Assembly (NCBI GenBank): GCA_037478835.1
Contig: JBBFLV010000010.1
Span: 45,275-109,274, forward strand
Reading direction: 5' to 3'
Source of the DNA: 630D-37 sp037478835
GTDB lineage: Bacteria > Chloroflexota > Anaerolineae > Anaerolineales > Villigracilaceae
Length of the DNA stretch: 64,000 nt
Shown in pieces: positions 9,022 to 18,353 of this stretch; the first letter of the stretch is position 1; every line of letters starts with the position of its first letter. The notes beneath the pieces are model-generated. The model ran no database searches and was not told where the DNA came from. It saw only the letters and a list, made by a program, of their open reading frames with translations. Position numbers and translations under genes: made by a program.

Positions 9022-10705
9022 TCACCACATCCTTGAGATTGATCTGCAGGGTTCTGCGACCGTTATACTCGTTGATCTCCAGGGTATAGAGAATATCCAC
9101 CCGATCGCCGGGGAGGATTTGGGTTTGCATCTCCCCCAGGCGAAAGCCGATCGCATCCCATAGGACGCCGCGCTCATCTTCCAGGGTGAGCTTGAGATGA
9201 TGTCCCTCTGCGCCGACCGCCCGCACCTGACGCACGCGCACATCCCGCGAGACGAAGGTCGCTTCTGGGTTGCCGTAACCGGTCGGTTGAAGGTACTGAA
9301 GCTGCTTCCAGACTTCCGGCCCCATCTGCGAAAGCGGCACTTCCACGTCCGCCCATAGGGTGGGGCGCAGGTCTTTTCCGGCCAGCGCCTGTTCGGCCAG
9401 CCAGGAGATGCGCTCGATAAACTCCGGCAGGTTGCGGTTGAGCAGCGTGAAACCGGCCGCCGCGGCATGCCCCCCGTAGTGGAGCAACAGATCGGCGCAT
9501 TGATCCAGCGCCTCGGTGATGTGAAACTCCGGGATCGAACGGCACGAGCCACGGGTGGTCTCGGCATCTTGGCGGGCGACGATGGCCGGGCGATAGTGAC
9601 GCTCGCTCAGGCGCGCCGCCGCCAATCCAACAACCCCAATATTGAACTCCGGGTGGGCGGCGAAGAGCAACGGGGGAACTTCCCCCTCCCCGGCCCGTTC
9701 GAGGGCGAGCTTTTCCGCTTCGGCCTGGATGGCGCGGGTGAGCGCCTGACGCTGCCGATTCTGCGATTCCAGACGTTGCGCAAAGAGCCCGGCCTGGAAA
9801 ACATCCTGTGTGAGGAGCAAATGCAGAGCATCCAGCGCCGATTCCAGGCGGCCGGCGGCGTTCAGGCGGGGCCCCAGGATGAAACCAATATCGGTCGCAG
9901 TGGTCGTGGCCAGGTTCAAGCCGGCCAATTTCGCCAGCGAAAGCAACCCCGGACGGCGCGTTTGACGCAAGGCTTTCAGGCCGCCGCGCACCAGCAGACG
10001 GTTTTCGCCGTTCAAAGGCGCTAGATCGGCCACCGTGCCCAGCGCCACCAGTTCCAGCAGGGAAAAATCCGGCTCCTTTGCCGTGCGCTCGATCAGCGCC
10101 TGTGCCAGTTTCCAGGCCAGTCCCACCCCGGCCAGTTGCTTTTCCGGGTAGGGATCATCGGCACGCTTGGGGTTGATCACCGCCAGCGCCTGGGGCAGCG
10201 CTTCGCCGGGATGATGGTGATCGGTGATGATCAGATCGAGGCCGATGCGACGGGCAAATTCGGCCTCCTCCAGCGAGCGAATGCCGCAATCTACGCTGAT
10301 CACCAGGTCGGTGCCGCCTTCTTTCAACTCCCGAAGCGCATCCACGTTCAGACCGTAGCCTTCGTCAAAGCGGTTGGGAATGTAGCTTTCGGCAGCGATA
10401 TCGAGCCGTTGCAGGACCTCGAGCAGCAGTGCCGTGGCCGTGACGCCGTCCACATCGTAATCGCCGTAGACGATCACCTTCTGGTGCTGTCGCCGGGCAT
10501 AGAGGATGCGCTCGACCGCGGCCTCCACATCTAGCGGATAGCCGGGATCGGGAAAGGAACGCTCCGGCTGCAGGAAAGCACGCGCCTCGGCCTCGGTGGC
10601 GTAGCCGCGGTTGAAGAGGATCTGGCGCAGCGGAAAGGGGAAAGCGGCCAGTTCCCGCTCCGCATCGGGGGTGAGGGGCGAGGCAATCTGCCAGCGTTTC
10701 CGCAT
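9017..10705 (-). CDS. recJ: Single-stranded-DNA-specific exonuclease RecJ
   Basis: A protein of 562 residues, close to the usual bacterial length. RecJ is a 5'-3' single-strand DNA exonuclease in recombination and mismatch/base-excision repair. The DHH-superfamily motifs are clear: VIVYGDYDVDGVTATALL near residue 80 (motif I), VDCGIRS near 140, LIITDHHHPGE near 155 (motif III, the DHH triplet), and the DHHA1 motif GGHAAAAGF near 415. An OB-fold C-terminal domain follows. Its ATG is separated from the RNase J stop by a single base, so both are likely co-transcribed. The gene end is embedded in a heptamer repeat array. Confidence 0.95.
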   Translation of the reverse strand: MRKRWQIASPLTPDAERELAAFPFPLRQILFNRGYATEAEARAFLQPERSFPDPGYPLDVEAAVERILYARRQHQKVIVYGDYDVDGVTATALLLEVLQRLDIAAESYIPNRFDEGYGLNVDALRELKEGGTDLVISVDCGIRSLEEAEFARRIGLDLIITDHHHPGEALPQALAVINPKRADDPYPEKQLAGVGLAWKLAQALIERTAKEPDFSLLELVALGTVADLAPLNGENRLLVRGGLKALRQTRRPGLLSLAKLAGLNLATTTATDIGFILGPRLNAAGRLESALDALHLLLTQDVFQAGLFAQRLESQNRQRQALTRAIQAEAEKLALERAGEGEVPPLLFAAHPEFNIGVVGLAAARLSERHYRPAIVARQDAETTRGSCRSIPEFHITEALDQCADLLLHYGGHAAAAGFTLLNRNLPEFIERISWLAEQALAGKDLRPTLWADVEVPLSQMGPEVWKQLQYLQPTGYGNPEATFVSRDVRVRQVRAVGAEGHHLKLTLEDERGVLWDAIGFRLGEMQTQILPGDRVDILYTLEINEYNGRRTLQINLKDVVK

Positions 10706-10706
10706 T

Positions 10707-12350
10707 TCAGCTACGGCTCAAGGTGACGAAAACGAGCGGACGACGGCGCGTTTCGTTATAGAGATACGACTTCACCGCCGCTTCGATGTCCTTCGGATTG
10801 TCCAGGCCTCCGCCGTTGATCAGGTTCGTGATGCGCTTGCGCACTTCGGGCAGAATGCGCTCGGCATCTTCCGGCGAGATAAAGCCGCGGGTGATGATCT
10901 CCGGCTCGTGGAGCAGGCGCCCGGTATATTTATCCACGCTCAGGTCGATCAGGAAAATGCCACTCCGGGCCAATTGCTCCCGCTCGCGCACCACATCGTG
11001 ATCGATCTCACCGATACTCTGGCCGTCCACAAAGACATAGCCGCCCGGAATGCGCTCGGCGAGCTGAATCTTGCCATCCACCAGCTCCACCACCTGTCCA
11101 TTTTCCACGACGACGATATTTTCCGGCGGAATGCCCACCTCCACGGCCAGGGCGGCATGGCGTTTGAGCTGACGCAACTCCCCGTGAATGGGCATGAAAT
11201 AGCGCGGGCGCACCAGGTTGATCAGCAACTTCTGCTCTTCCTGGCTGGCATGTCCGGAGACATGCACCGGCGCAATGGCATCGTAAATGACCTCCACCCC
11301 ACGGCGGAAGAGGCGATTGATGGTGCGGCTGATCGCTTCTTCGTTGCCGGGGATCGGATGCGAGGAAAGCACGATGGTATCGCCGGGCTTGAGATCGAAT
11401 TGGCGGTTGGTGCCGGTCGCCAGGCGCCCGATGATCGAGGAAGGCTCCCCCTGCGAGCCGGTGCACATGATCACCACCTGATGATCGGGCAAATTCAGCG
11501 CCTGTTCGAGGGGCACGATCAGCGCATCGGGAAGTTTTAGATAGCCCAGTTTGCGCGCGATCTTGACGTTATCCACCATGCTCATGCCGGCAAAAGCCAG
11601 CCGGCGCCCGTGGCGCAAAGCGGCATCGGCCACTTGCTGGATGCGCGAGATCAGCGAGGCAAAGGTGGCAACGATGATCCGCCCCTGAGCGCGGTCGAAG
11701 ACCTGATCCAGCGCCGGGCCGATGATCCGTTCGGAAGGCGTCCAACCGGGGCGCTCGGCATTGGTGGAATCGGAAAGCAGGATGTCAACATTGCGGCGGC
11801 CGAACTCGGCCAGCTTGGCATAATCGGTCGGCCAGCCATCCACGGGCGTCTGATCGAACTTGAAATCGCCCATGTGCACCACCAGGCCGGCCGGCGAGGT
11901 GATCCCCAAGCCGATCGCATCCGGGATGGAATGGCTAACGTGGAACGTCTCCACGCGGAAGCGCCCCACCGGGAAGGAATCACCGGCCTGGATGGTGATC
12001 AGCTCGGCCTTGTTCAACATGCCGTTACGCGTTAATTTGACCTCGATCAGGCCGCGGGTGAGCGGTGTGGCATAGATCGGAGCCGGCACACGCTGCAACA
12101 GGTGATGGATGGCTCCGATATGGTCTTCATGACCATGGGTGATGATAATCCCCTTGACCCGATGGGCTTTGTCGAAGAGATACTGAAAATCGGGGATGAT
12201 GTAGTCGATGCCGAGCATATCGTTTTCCGGGAACATGATCCCGGCATCCACAATGAGAATATCATCCCCGTATTCATAGGCGGTCATATTCTTACCGACT
12301 TCCCCCAATCCCCCCAGAGGGATAATGCGCAATTTGTTTTTCTTGCTCAT
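10707..12350 (-). CDS. rnj: Ribonuclease J
   Basis: A protein of 547 residues. Metallo-beta-lactamase/beta-CASP RNase with endo- and 5'-3' exonuclease activity in mRNA decay and rRNA maturation. Visible motifs: LGGLGEVGKNM at the N-terminus, the zinc motif ITHGHEDHIGAI near residue 75, HVSHSIPDA near 145, beta-CASP segments CTGSQGEP near 300 and HVSGHASQEE near 365, and MPIHGE near 390. A short C-terminal RNase_J_C domain follows. The start is ATG 12350; a GGGAGG stretch lies unusually far upstream (about 13 nt). The 140-nt gap upstream holds no gene; it is the likely promoter region, and recJ follows after 1 nt. Confidence 0.96.
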   Translation of the reverse strand: MSKKNKLRIIPLGGLGEVGKNMTAYEYGDDILIVDAGIMFPENDMLGIDYIIPDFQYLFDKAHRVKGIIITHGHEDHIGAIHHLLQRVPAPIYATPLTRGLIEVKLTRNGMLNKAELITIQAGDSFPVGRFRVETFHVSHSIPDAIGLGITSPAGLVVHMGDFKFDQTPVDGWPTDYAKLAEFGRRNVDILLSDSTNAERPGWTPSERIIGPALDQVFDRAQGRIIVATFASLISRIQQVADAALRHGRRLAFAGMSMVDNVKIARKLGYLKLPDALIVPLEQALNLPDHQVVIMCTGSQGEPSSIIGRLATGTNRQFDLKPGDTIVLSSHPIPGNEEAISRTINRLFRRGVEVIYDAIAPVHVSGHASQEEQKLLINLVRPRYFMPIHGELRQLKRHAALAVEVGIPPENIVVVENGQVVELVDGKIQLAERIPGGYVFVDGQSIGEIDHDVVREREQLARSGIFLIDLSVDKYTGRLLHEPEIITRGFISPEDAERILPEVRKRITNLINGGGLDNPKDIEAAVKSYLYNETRRRPLVFVTLSRS

Positions 12351-12490
12351 GAAAGTAAAGAACCTCCCAAGTTTAAGCAGTATGAAGTGGCGACTTTCCG
12401 GACAGGCCGAAAAGCGCCACGGAACGTAAAGGGTTGTGCAAGTCGCCGTTCAAAAGTTTCCCGAAAAGCCGGCCGACGACGATTTTGCGA

Positions 12491-13714
12491 CTACGGCGGC
12501 GGCAAGAAGTTCCAGGGATTGACCTTGCTCGTGCTGGAAATGATCTCAAAGTGTAAATGCGGACCCGAAGAGCGACCGGTGGAGCCGATAGCACCGATCA
12601 CATCCCCCTGGCCTACGCTCTGGCCACAGACCACGTTCAACGCGCTCAGGTGGGCATAGAGTGTCTGGAAGCCATTGCCGTGATCGATGATGATCACATT
12701 GCCGTAGCCCCAATCGTTCCAACCGGCATAGACGATCACGCCGGCATCGGAGGCATAGACCGCCTCCCCCTGGTTGCCGGCAATATCAATGCCGTAATGG
12801 TTGGTCTCCGGTGAATAATCATAGCCGGATAGGTAATGCTTATTGGTCGGCCAGATAAAGCTGCCAAAACCGATCGCGCCACCGTTCACCGGCCCGCAAG
12901 AGCCCGGTCCCAAGACACGGGCAACGGCGGGATTCGTGCGCGTGACGCCGATCGGCGCGCTCCAGGAAACGAAGTCGCGCTTGCCACCGGGAATGACGAG
13001 CCAGGTGCCGGGCTTGATGTTCGGGTTCGAGTAATCCCCGATCGTTTCGGGATCGAGGTTGTTGGCCGGGAAATTAATAATATCTTCGGGCTTGACGCCG
13101 AAAAAGCGCGCCACGCCGTTCAACCCATCACCGGCCTGCCATTGATAGTAAGTGCCGTCCACGGGCAGGATGTTCAGCTCCTGCCCCGGCTTGAGGCTAT
13201 GAGGATTGTCCAGCAGGACGTAGTAATTCGCCCAAAGGATGGTTTGTGGCTTGAGGCCGAACTTTTCGGCAATGCCGAAGACGGTATCGCCGGGCTGAAC
13301 GATGTATTTGATCACTTCCTGGCGCGGCCGGGTGGGGATGATCGTGTGCAACGAGGTCTGGCGCATCACGCCCTGGAGCTCCTGCGCTTGCGGAATCGGG
13401 GGCAGGATAATCATGGCCTGTTCCTGCAACTCGGCGATCTGCCTGTTTTGCTCCTCAGCACGTGCCTGCACCACCTGGTAATAGAAACCTTGCAGGAGCA
13501 GAGTGGTCAGGAGAAGGGAAAGGAAAGCAGCCGTCCCCAAAGCAAAGCGGAAAACGCTTTCTCCCCAGCCCCATTGGAGTAGCGTATCCCACCACCGAGC
13601 AAATGTACGTTGGAAAGAATGTGTTTCATCCGAAGCATCCGGCAGCCCCCCTTCCGGGTTGGAAGAGGGCGCCGACGCCGCGGTCAGAATTTCGTTTTCA
13701 GGGTTATCGGACAT
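12491..13714 (-). CDS. LysM and M23 peptidase, membrane-anchored cell-wall hydrolase
   Basis: From ATG 13714 the protein has 407 residues. A charged N-terminal ~55 residues is followed by one transmembrane helix (about 60-80), a LysM-type repeat at ~138-185 (VQPGDTVFGIAEKFGLKPQ), a second, weaker one at ~190-240, and a C-terminal M23 (LytM) domain. M23 zinc ligands are visible in NHYGIDIA and HLHFEI, with a GYGNVIIIDHG strand between. It should cut peptidoglycan cross-bridges outside the membrane. A longer TTG start at 13753 is formally possible, but TTGACA there is the -35 box of a promoter (see separate entry), so ATG 13714 is chosen. It follows a second LysM/M23 gene by 39 nt. Confidence 0.88.
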   Translation of the reverse strand: MSDNPENEILTAASAPSSNPEGGLPDASDETHSFQRTFARWWDTLLQWGWGESVFRFALGTAAFLSLLLTTLLLQGFYYQVVQARAEEQNRQIAELQEQAMIILPPIPQAQELQGVMRQTSLHTIIPTRPRQEVIKYIVQPGDTVFGIAEKFGLKPQTILWANYYVLLDNPHSLKPGQELNILPVDGTYYQWQAGDGLNGVARFFGVKPEDIINFPANNLDPETIGDYSNPNIKPGTWLVIPGGKRDFVSWSAPIGVTRTNPAVARVLGPGSCGPVNGGAIGFGSFIWPTNKHYLSGYDYSPETNHYGIDIAGNQGEAVYASDAGVIVYAGWNDWGYGNVIIIDHGNGFQTLYAHLSALNVVCGQSVGQGDVIGAIGSTGRSSGPHLHFEIISSTSKVNPWNFLPPP

Positions 13715-13724
13715 ATGTGCCGGT

Positions 13725-13753
13725 ATCATAACATCAGGTAGAAGCGGTGTCAA
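13725..13753 (-). promoter_or_regulatory. Sigma-70-type promoter for the LysM/M23 gene
   Basis: On the minus strand TTGACA (13753-13748), a 17-nt spacer and TATGAT (13730-13725) form a near-consensus promoter. Transcription would start only a few bases before ATG 13714, so the mRNA would have almost no leader. The -35 box begins directly after the stop codon of the upstream M23 gene. Confidence 0.8.
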
Positions 13754-15160
13754 CTAGGGAAAACTTCTTTCCAGCCAGCGCATCGGGTTGACCTGCACGC
13801 CGTTGACCCAGACTTCCCAGTGTAAATGCGCACCGGTGACACGCCCGGTATCGCCGACCACGCCGATGATCTGCCCCGGCGCGACCATCTCGCCGGGCTG
13901 CACATGGATCTGCGACTGATGGAAATAGCCGGTATAGACGCCCCAGCCGTGGTCAATGAACGTAGCGTTGCCGCGCACGGTGAGCAAGCCGGTGAAGACC
14001 ACCTTCCCGGCAGCCGGAGCGGCAATGCTTAGGCCGGCGCCACCGCAAAAATCCAAGCCACTGTGGAACGAATAGAACACGGCCTGGGCATTGTTTTGGG
14101 CACGATATTCGCGGCGATTGCCGAAGCGGGAAGTGAAGCAATTCGGCTCTGGGAAGAAAAGCGCCGGGCTCTGGAAAAGGCCGTTCCAAAAGCGCTCCGG
14201 GGTGGCCTCTGCCGTGATCTGCAGCACCTGCTGCCACTCTGTATCCATCACCGCCTGGTCAATCGTAGTTTCGTCTTCGACGTAGAGGATCGGGTCATCC
14301 GGGAAGCCGGCCGAATGGATCAGAATGCCTTGCTCGAAGGCCTGAACATCCTGCCCGCTCCGCACTTCCAGCCAGAATGGATAAACCCCCGGCTCCAGCA
14401 TGGCATGGATGCCCTGGAGGGCAACCCAGGTTTGATCATCCAGGCGGAAAAAGCGGAGGGTGCGATCGCCAAGGCGGCCGGACGGCGTTGCGCCGGGCGC
14501 GAGCTGCACCTTGATCACCACCGTATCGCCCTGCAGGGGCGGTAAGGGCTCCAGCGAAAGCGCGCCGATGGCAGGAGGAAGCACCTGGAGTGGAGTCTCG
14601 CGCGGCTCGGAGGAGGGTGCAAAATACGTTTCGCCCGGCAGCGCGGCCGCGGGATGGCGCAATCCGTTCAGGTCCAAAAGCGACCACGGATTGGCTCCTT
14701 GGCGCACCGCCGCTTCGAGCCAGGATTCGCCGGTTTGCAGCACAAACGTCGCGGGGGGCGTTTCTTCGATCGCTTCCTGCAACACGATCAGATTTTGCCC
14801 GATGTAAATTTGCGCCGGCGAGACCAAGTGATTGATGCGACGCAGTGCCGGCAGGTCAATGTGATATTGCCGCGCCAAGCTGCGGAAGGTCGCACCGGGC
14901 GGGACGGGGATCGTGGTCAGGGTGCCCTCGACTCCCAAGCCGGGGAGGATCAGACGTTGGCCGACCTGCAGGAAGTTCGGGTTGGTGATGCCGTTGGCGG
15001 CCAGGATGGCCTGGAGCGGAAGGCGAAAGCGCTCGGCAATCGTACTCAGGTTATCCCCCGGTTGCACGATGTAGACGGCATCGCCCCCTTGCGCCTGGGC
15101 AGATGCCGGGGAAATGAGCAACAGGAGGCAGAGCACAACGATGAAAAGGCGCCTATGCAT
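13754..15160 (-). CDS. Secreted LysM and M23 peptidase
   Basis: A protein of 468 residues from ATG 15160. A signal peptide (RLFIVVLCLLLLISPASAQA) is followed by three LysM-like repeats at ~30-75, ~83-130 and ~140-185 (for example YIVQPGDNLSTIAERFRLP), a ~170-residue beta-rich middle and a C-terminal M23 domain. Zinc-ligand motifs FHSGLDF and HLHWEV are intact, so it should be an active peptidoglycan endopeptidase bound to the wall through LysM. The start overlaps the end of the DUF192 gene by 8 nt. GTG 15163 is an alternative start, adding one residue. The next gene has its own promoter directly after this stop codon. Confidence 0.9.
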   Translation of the reverse strand: MHRRLFIVVLCLLLLISPASAQAQGGDAVYIVQPGDNLSTIAERFRLPLQAILAANGITNPNFLQVGQRLILPGLGVEGTLTTIPVPPGATFRSLARQYHIDLPALRRINHLVSPAQIYIGQNLIVLQEAIEETPPATFVLQTGESWLEAAVRQGANPWSLLDLNGLRHPAAALPGETYFAPSSEPRETPLQVLPPAIGALSLEPLPPLQGDTVVIKVQLAPGATPSGRLGDRTLRFFRLDDQTWVALQGIHAMLEPGVYPFWLEVRSGQDVQAFEQGILIHSAGFPDDPILYVEDETTIDQAVMDTEWQQVLQITAEATPERFWNGLFQSPALFFPEPNCFTSRFGNRREYRAQNNAQAVFYSFHSGLDFCGGAGLSIAAPAAGKVVFTGLLTVRGNATFIDHGWGVYTGYFHQSQIHVQPGEMVAPGQIIGVVGDTGRVTGAHLHWEVWVNGVQVNPMRWLERSFP

Positions 15161-15524
15161 CACGCAGTTCGAGTTTCTCCCCTGCGTTCAGGAGCAGAAA
15201 GTAGGCCGGGTGCAGCTCCAACACGTAGCGCGCCGCGGTTTTGGGCAGGTAGGCAAGCCGCCAGGGCTGTGCCAGTACCTTATCCACCACTTGCAGCTGC
15301 TCATCCAGCCAGAAGACGGCGAGCGGAAAGGGCACGAACAACATGTGGATGGCACTCGCCAGGCGACCATCCTGGCGCTGCACCATCAAGAGGCCCTCGT
15401 CCACATCCAGGGAGCGACGGAACATCAGGCCACGCAATTGGCACAGGAAGCTATCGCAATAACGCACGCGGGGGGAAACGGAAAAAGGACGTTGAAGGTT
15501 CTGAATGGTAACGTAACGTGGCAT
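15153..15524 (-). CDS. DUF192 family protein
   Basis: A protein of 123 residues from ATG 15524 (MPRYVTIQNLQRP). It shows the DUF192 pattern: RVRYCDSFLCQLRGLMFRRS, then HMLFVPFPLAVFWLDEQ and a final AAYVLEL-like strand with NAGEKLEL. DUF192 proteins (ProI/YceD-like fold) are usually small exported or cytoplasmic proteins of unknown function. The classical N-terminal export signal is missing. It lies between an orphan response regulator (7-nt gap) and a LysM/M23 gene (8-nt overlap), in one minus-strand operon. Longer upstream starts exist but would overlap the preceding stop. Confidence 0.8.
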   Translation of the reverse strand: MPRYVTIQNLQRPFSVSPRVRYCDSFLCQLRGLMFRRSLDVDEGLLMVQRQDGRLASAIHMLFVPFPLAVFWLDEQLQVVDKVLAQPWRLAYLPKTAARYVLELHPAYFLLLNAGEKLELRDA

Positions 15525-15531
15525 AAAGGTT

Positions 15532-15927
15532 CTAGGAATGACGGCGAGCAAGGACTTTCTCTACGCTTGCCAGGAGTTCTTGCGGGCTGAACGGCTTGGT
15601 GATGTAGTCATCCACTTTGGCGATTTCCATCCCGAGGACGCGGTCGATGTTCTGAGCGCGCGCGGTGACGACGATCACCGGGATGCGCGCCAGGCGCTCA
15701 TCGGCCTTCATCCGCCGATAGACTTCCCACCCATCAATATCGGGCATCATCAGATCGAGAAGCACCAGGTCGGGCAACGGATCGCGGGACAAAAGTTCCA
15801 GCGCTTCCTTTCCACCGCCGGCACCCTGCACCTCGAACCCCCTGCGCTGGAGGATGAGGCGGATCAGGTCAATCATTTCGGTGTCATCTTCAATGCAGAG
15901 TACGCGCCTGTGCGATTCTGAACCCAT
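15532..15927 (-). CDS. Single-domain response regulator (receiver only)
   Basis: A protein of 131 residues made of one CheY-like receiver domain. The acidic pocket is IEDD at residues ~12-15, the phosphorylation Asp lies in LLDLMMPDIDGW near residue 60, VTARAQ carries the conserved Thr near 88, and KPFSPQELL carries the Lys near 110. There is no output domain, so it would act by protein interaction or as part of a phosphorelay. No histidine kinase is adjacent. The downstream genes are DUF192 and LysM/M23 proteins, which suggests but does not prove a link to the envelope. Confidence 0.92.
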   Translation of the reverse strand: MGSESHRRVLCIEDDTEMIDLIRLILQRRGFEVQGAGGGKEALELLSRDPLPDLVLLDLMMPDIDGWEVYRRMKADERLARIPVIVVTARAQNIDRVLGMEIAKVDDYITKPFSPQELLASVEKVLARRHS

Positions 15928-15987
15928 GTTTATTCGCCAAAAGGAAGAAATACCGCAGCCGGATACTTCAGAACAGCCACTATAAGT

Positions 15988-17151
15988 TTACCACAATTCT
16001 GCCTGCAGGATATGGGTATAGATCGTGCTTCCACTGCCGCCGATGTTCTGCGCCATGCCGATGCGCGCTCCTTCGACCTGCGTCGGTCCGCATTCGCCGC
16101 GCAGCTGCTGCACCACTTCCACGATCTGATAGACTCCGGTGGCGCCGACCGGATGACCACGGGCTTTCAGGCCGCCGCGCGTGCAGATCGGGATGCGCCC
16201 CTGGGGCGTGATCGCCCCTTCCAGCGCCAGGCGCGGCCCCTGACCACGTTCGGCAAAGCCGCAGGCCTCCAGCGAAAGCGCCGCCATGATGGTGAAAGCA
16301 TCGTGCAGTTCAAAGAGATCGATCTCCTGCGGGCCGATCCCGGCCATCTGATAGGCGCGCTGCGCCGAAAGGTAGGCCGCCTGCAGGAAGAGCGGATCGC
16401 GCCGTGAGTGCACGCCGATCGTATCGGTCGCCACGGCGGAAGCGGCGACGCGAATGCGCGGGCGGGAAGGCGCCGGCCGCACCTTCTCCGCCGGGACGAC
16501 GATCACCGCCGCTGCGCCATCGCCGATCGGGGAGGCATCCAGCAGGTTGATCGGCGTAGCGACCATCGGGGAACGCTCGAAGGCCTCGGCATCGATCGCA
16601 TCGTGCAAGCGGGCGAAGGGGTTGTGCAACGCGTTGGCGTGCGCATTGACCGAGAACGGCGCGAAATCGGCATGCTTCCAGCCGTATTCGTACATGTAGC
16701 GCCGCATGATGAGCGCATTCAGGCCGACGAACGAGACCCCCTGCTCGACCTCGTAATCCGCATCGGCGGCGGTAGCCAGCGCGGCAGTGACCTCGCTGCC
16801 CACGCGATCGGTCATCTTTTCCAGCCCCAGGGCGATGGCCGTTTCCACTTCGCCACTTGCCACGGCCAGCACCGCCATGCGGAAAGCCGCCGCTCCGGAA
16901 GCGCAGGCCGCCTCCACCTTGAAGGCCTCCTTGCCCCAAAACCCGATCCAATCGGCGATCAAAGCGCCGAGCTGATTCTGCCGATCCACCAGCGGGGAAA
17001 GCATATTGCCCACGAAGAGGGCATCCGCCGTTTGCAAACCGGCATCTTGGAGCGCGGCGAAAACGGCCTGGCCGGCCAGGTCGCGCAAGGATTTTTCCCA
17101 GTGTTCATCAACCGGGGTCTGACCGATCCCCAAAATGGCTACCGAACGCAT
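15988..17151 (-). CDS. Thiolase-family protein (SCP2/acetyl-CoA acetyltransferase type)
   Basis: A protein of 387 residues from ATG 17151, which has a good ribosome-binding site GAGGAG 9 nt upstream; a longer upstream frame starts without one. Thiolase fold signatures: AILGIGQTP at the start, the nucleophile Cys in EAACASGAAAF near residue 82, FELHDAFT near 300 and the GHPVGATG motif near 345. These are the catalytic Cys and His of non-decarboxylating thiolases of the SCP-x/archaeal type, which often work with a DUF35 acyl-binding partner; none is adjacent. Likely role: acyl-CoA condensation or cleavage. Substrate unknown. Confidence 0.88.
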   Translation of the reverse strand: MRSVAILGIGQTPVDEHWEKSLRDLAGQAVFAALQDAGLQTADALFVGNMLSPLVDRQNQLGALIADWIGFWGKEAFKVEAACASGAAAFRMAVLAVASGEVETAIALGLEKMTDRVGSEVTAALATAADADYEVEQGVSFVGLNALIMRRYMYEYGWKHADFAPFSVNAHANALHNPFARLHDAIDAEAFERSPMVATPINLLDASPIGDGAAAVIVVPAEKVRPAPSRPRIRVAASAVATDTIGVHSRRDPLFLQAAYLSAQRAYQMAGIGPQEIDLFELHDAFTIMAALSLEACGFAERGQGPRLALEGAITPQGRIPICTRGGLKARGHPVGATGVYQIVEVVQQLRGECGPTQVEGARIGMAQNIGGSGSTIYTHILQAELW

Positions 17152-17204
17152 GATGTCACTCCTCGAAGCAAGATCAACGCCGAGAATGATATGCGTTCGG
17201 CCTC

Positions 17205-18083
17205 TCAAATCCTCTCATCTTGCGCGCGGCGCGGCCGAAAGACCAGCCAGAAGAAGATCACACAGGCGATGATTTGAGCAATCAGCCCGTAGACGGCATC
17301 CAGCTCGCGAATGGCGAAGATGGACGGGATGTTGATGGCGCTGTTCGGATAGTTGGCGATCAGCGCGTAGAGATTGTTGGCGGCATGCATGCCGAGTGCC
17401 AACTCCAGTCCTCCATCCCGCAAGGTGATCCAGGCGGTGAACGCGCCGGTGAGGAAGTACGACCCCATCACCGGCCAGAAGCTCACCGAGACTTCCGGGT
17501 TGAAAATATGGGGCAAAGCAAAGAAAAAGCCGGAAAGCAGGATGAGCAGGGGCAGGTTGCGTATCTTCAGCCCCAGCGCCTGGAGCAAATAGCCGCGGAA
17601 GAAGACCTCTTCGGTGCTCGTCTGGATGGGGATCAGGATCAGGGCCGGGAGCAGGAAGCGCCACCACTCCGGCGGAAAAGAAAGCGTGTAGCGCCCCCGG
17701 TAGAGCCAGGCCTCGACGAGCGAAGCCAGGATCATCAGAATCAACCAGTAGCCGAAGCCCTGGGCAATGCGCCGCAAGCGCGGTCGCGGCGCGGCGGTGA
17801 TCAGGGTGCGGATCGGCCTGCGGTGCACCCAGCGCACGGCGATCAGGGTCGCCGCAAGCCAGGGCACGAAGGAAAGCATGAAGGCGCTAAAGGCGAGCGG
17901 GGTATTGATCTCGAAGGTGAAAGCGGCCGAAGCATCCGCCGAAGCCTGGAAGAGGAGCAGTGCCGCCGCTACGGCCGAACCCAGGAAAATCCAGGAGCCT
18001 AGGATGAAGGAGAGGCTGAAGGCATAATGCCAGAAGGTGTTTTTGCCTTGCGTGGCGATTTCGAGGAAGGGGAAGGTTTTCAT
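17205..18083 (-). CDS. CPBP-family intramembrane protease
   Basis: A protein of 292 residues with about eight membrane helices. The CPBP (Abi, PF02517) motifs are present: STEEVFFRGYLLQAL near residue 155 with the paired glutamates and arginine, FALPHIF near 190 and a MHAANNLYALI motif near 235. Members are Rce1-like glutamate proteases; bacterial ones act in membrane protein processing or bacteriocin immunity, and the substrate here is unknown. The -10 box TAAAAT lies 7 nt before the ATG, so a leaderless mRNA is likely. The thiolase follows after 53 nt. Confidence 0.87.
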   Translation of the reverse strand: MKTFPFLEIATQGKNTFWHYAFSLSFILGSWIFLGSAVAAALLLFQASADASAAFTFEINTPLAFSAFMLSFVPWLAATLIAVRWVHRRPIRTLITAAPRPRLRRIAQGFGYWLILMILASLVEAWLYRGRYTLSFPPEWWRFLLPALILIPIQTSTEEVFFRGYLLQALGLKIRNLPLLILLSGFFFALPHIFNPEVSVSFWPVMGSYFLTGAFTAWITLRDGGLELALGMHAANNLYALIANYPNSAINIPSIFAIRELDAVYGLIAQIIACVIFFWLVFRPRRAQDERI

Positions 18084-18090
18084 GGGGGGA

Positions 18091-18096
18091 ATTTTA
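18091..18096 (-). promoter_or_regulatory. -10 box of a leaderless promoter (CPBP gene)
   Basis: TAAAAT on the minus strand, followed by a 7-nt spacer (TCCCCCC) and ATG 18083. A start site 6-8 nt downstream of the -10 box would fall on the ATG itself. A pyrimidine-rich repeat tract lies directly upstream, as at the gene starting at 60026. Confidence 0.6.
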
Positions 18097-18100
18097 TCAT

Positions 18101-18200
18101 GAGGGGGAGAGGGAGAGGGGAGAGGAGGAGAGCGGGAGAAGAGGAGAGGACGAGAGCGGGAGAGGAGGAGAAAGGAGAAGGAAGAGGAGGGTAGGGGAGG
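18101..18200. repeat. Low-complexity purine tract (GAGAGCGGGAGA type)
   Basis: About 100 bp of almost pure purine on the plus strand with irregular repeats of GGAGAG and GCGGGAGA. The same tract in the opposite sense lies at 59910-60008. Both sit immediately upstream of a TAAAAT -10 box and start codon. Confidence 0.8.
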
Positions 18201-18353
18201 GTGTTGCGGTGGGAGCGTTGGGCGATAGACGTTCTGGGGCGCGCATGGGACTCAACATCCGTGCTCATCCGTCTCCTTTGCATCGAGCCGGGTGCTTTCG
18301 GATAAAAGTTTCGATATCAGATACCGTTTTCACGCCAAATTCTATAAATGACT

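Noticed and set aside
8880..9089. Open frame coding for 10-residue repeats
   Set aside because: It exists only because the repeat is 30 bp long; it has no ribosome-binding site and runs antisense into recJ.
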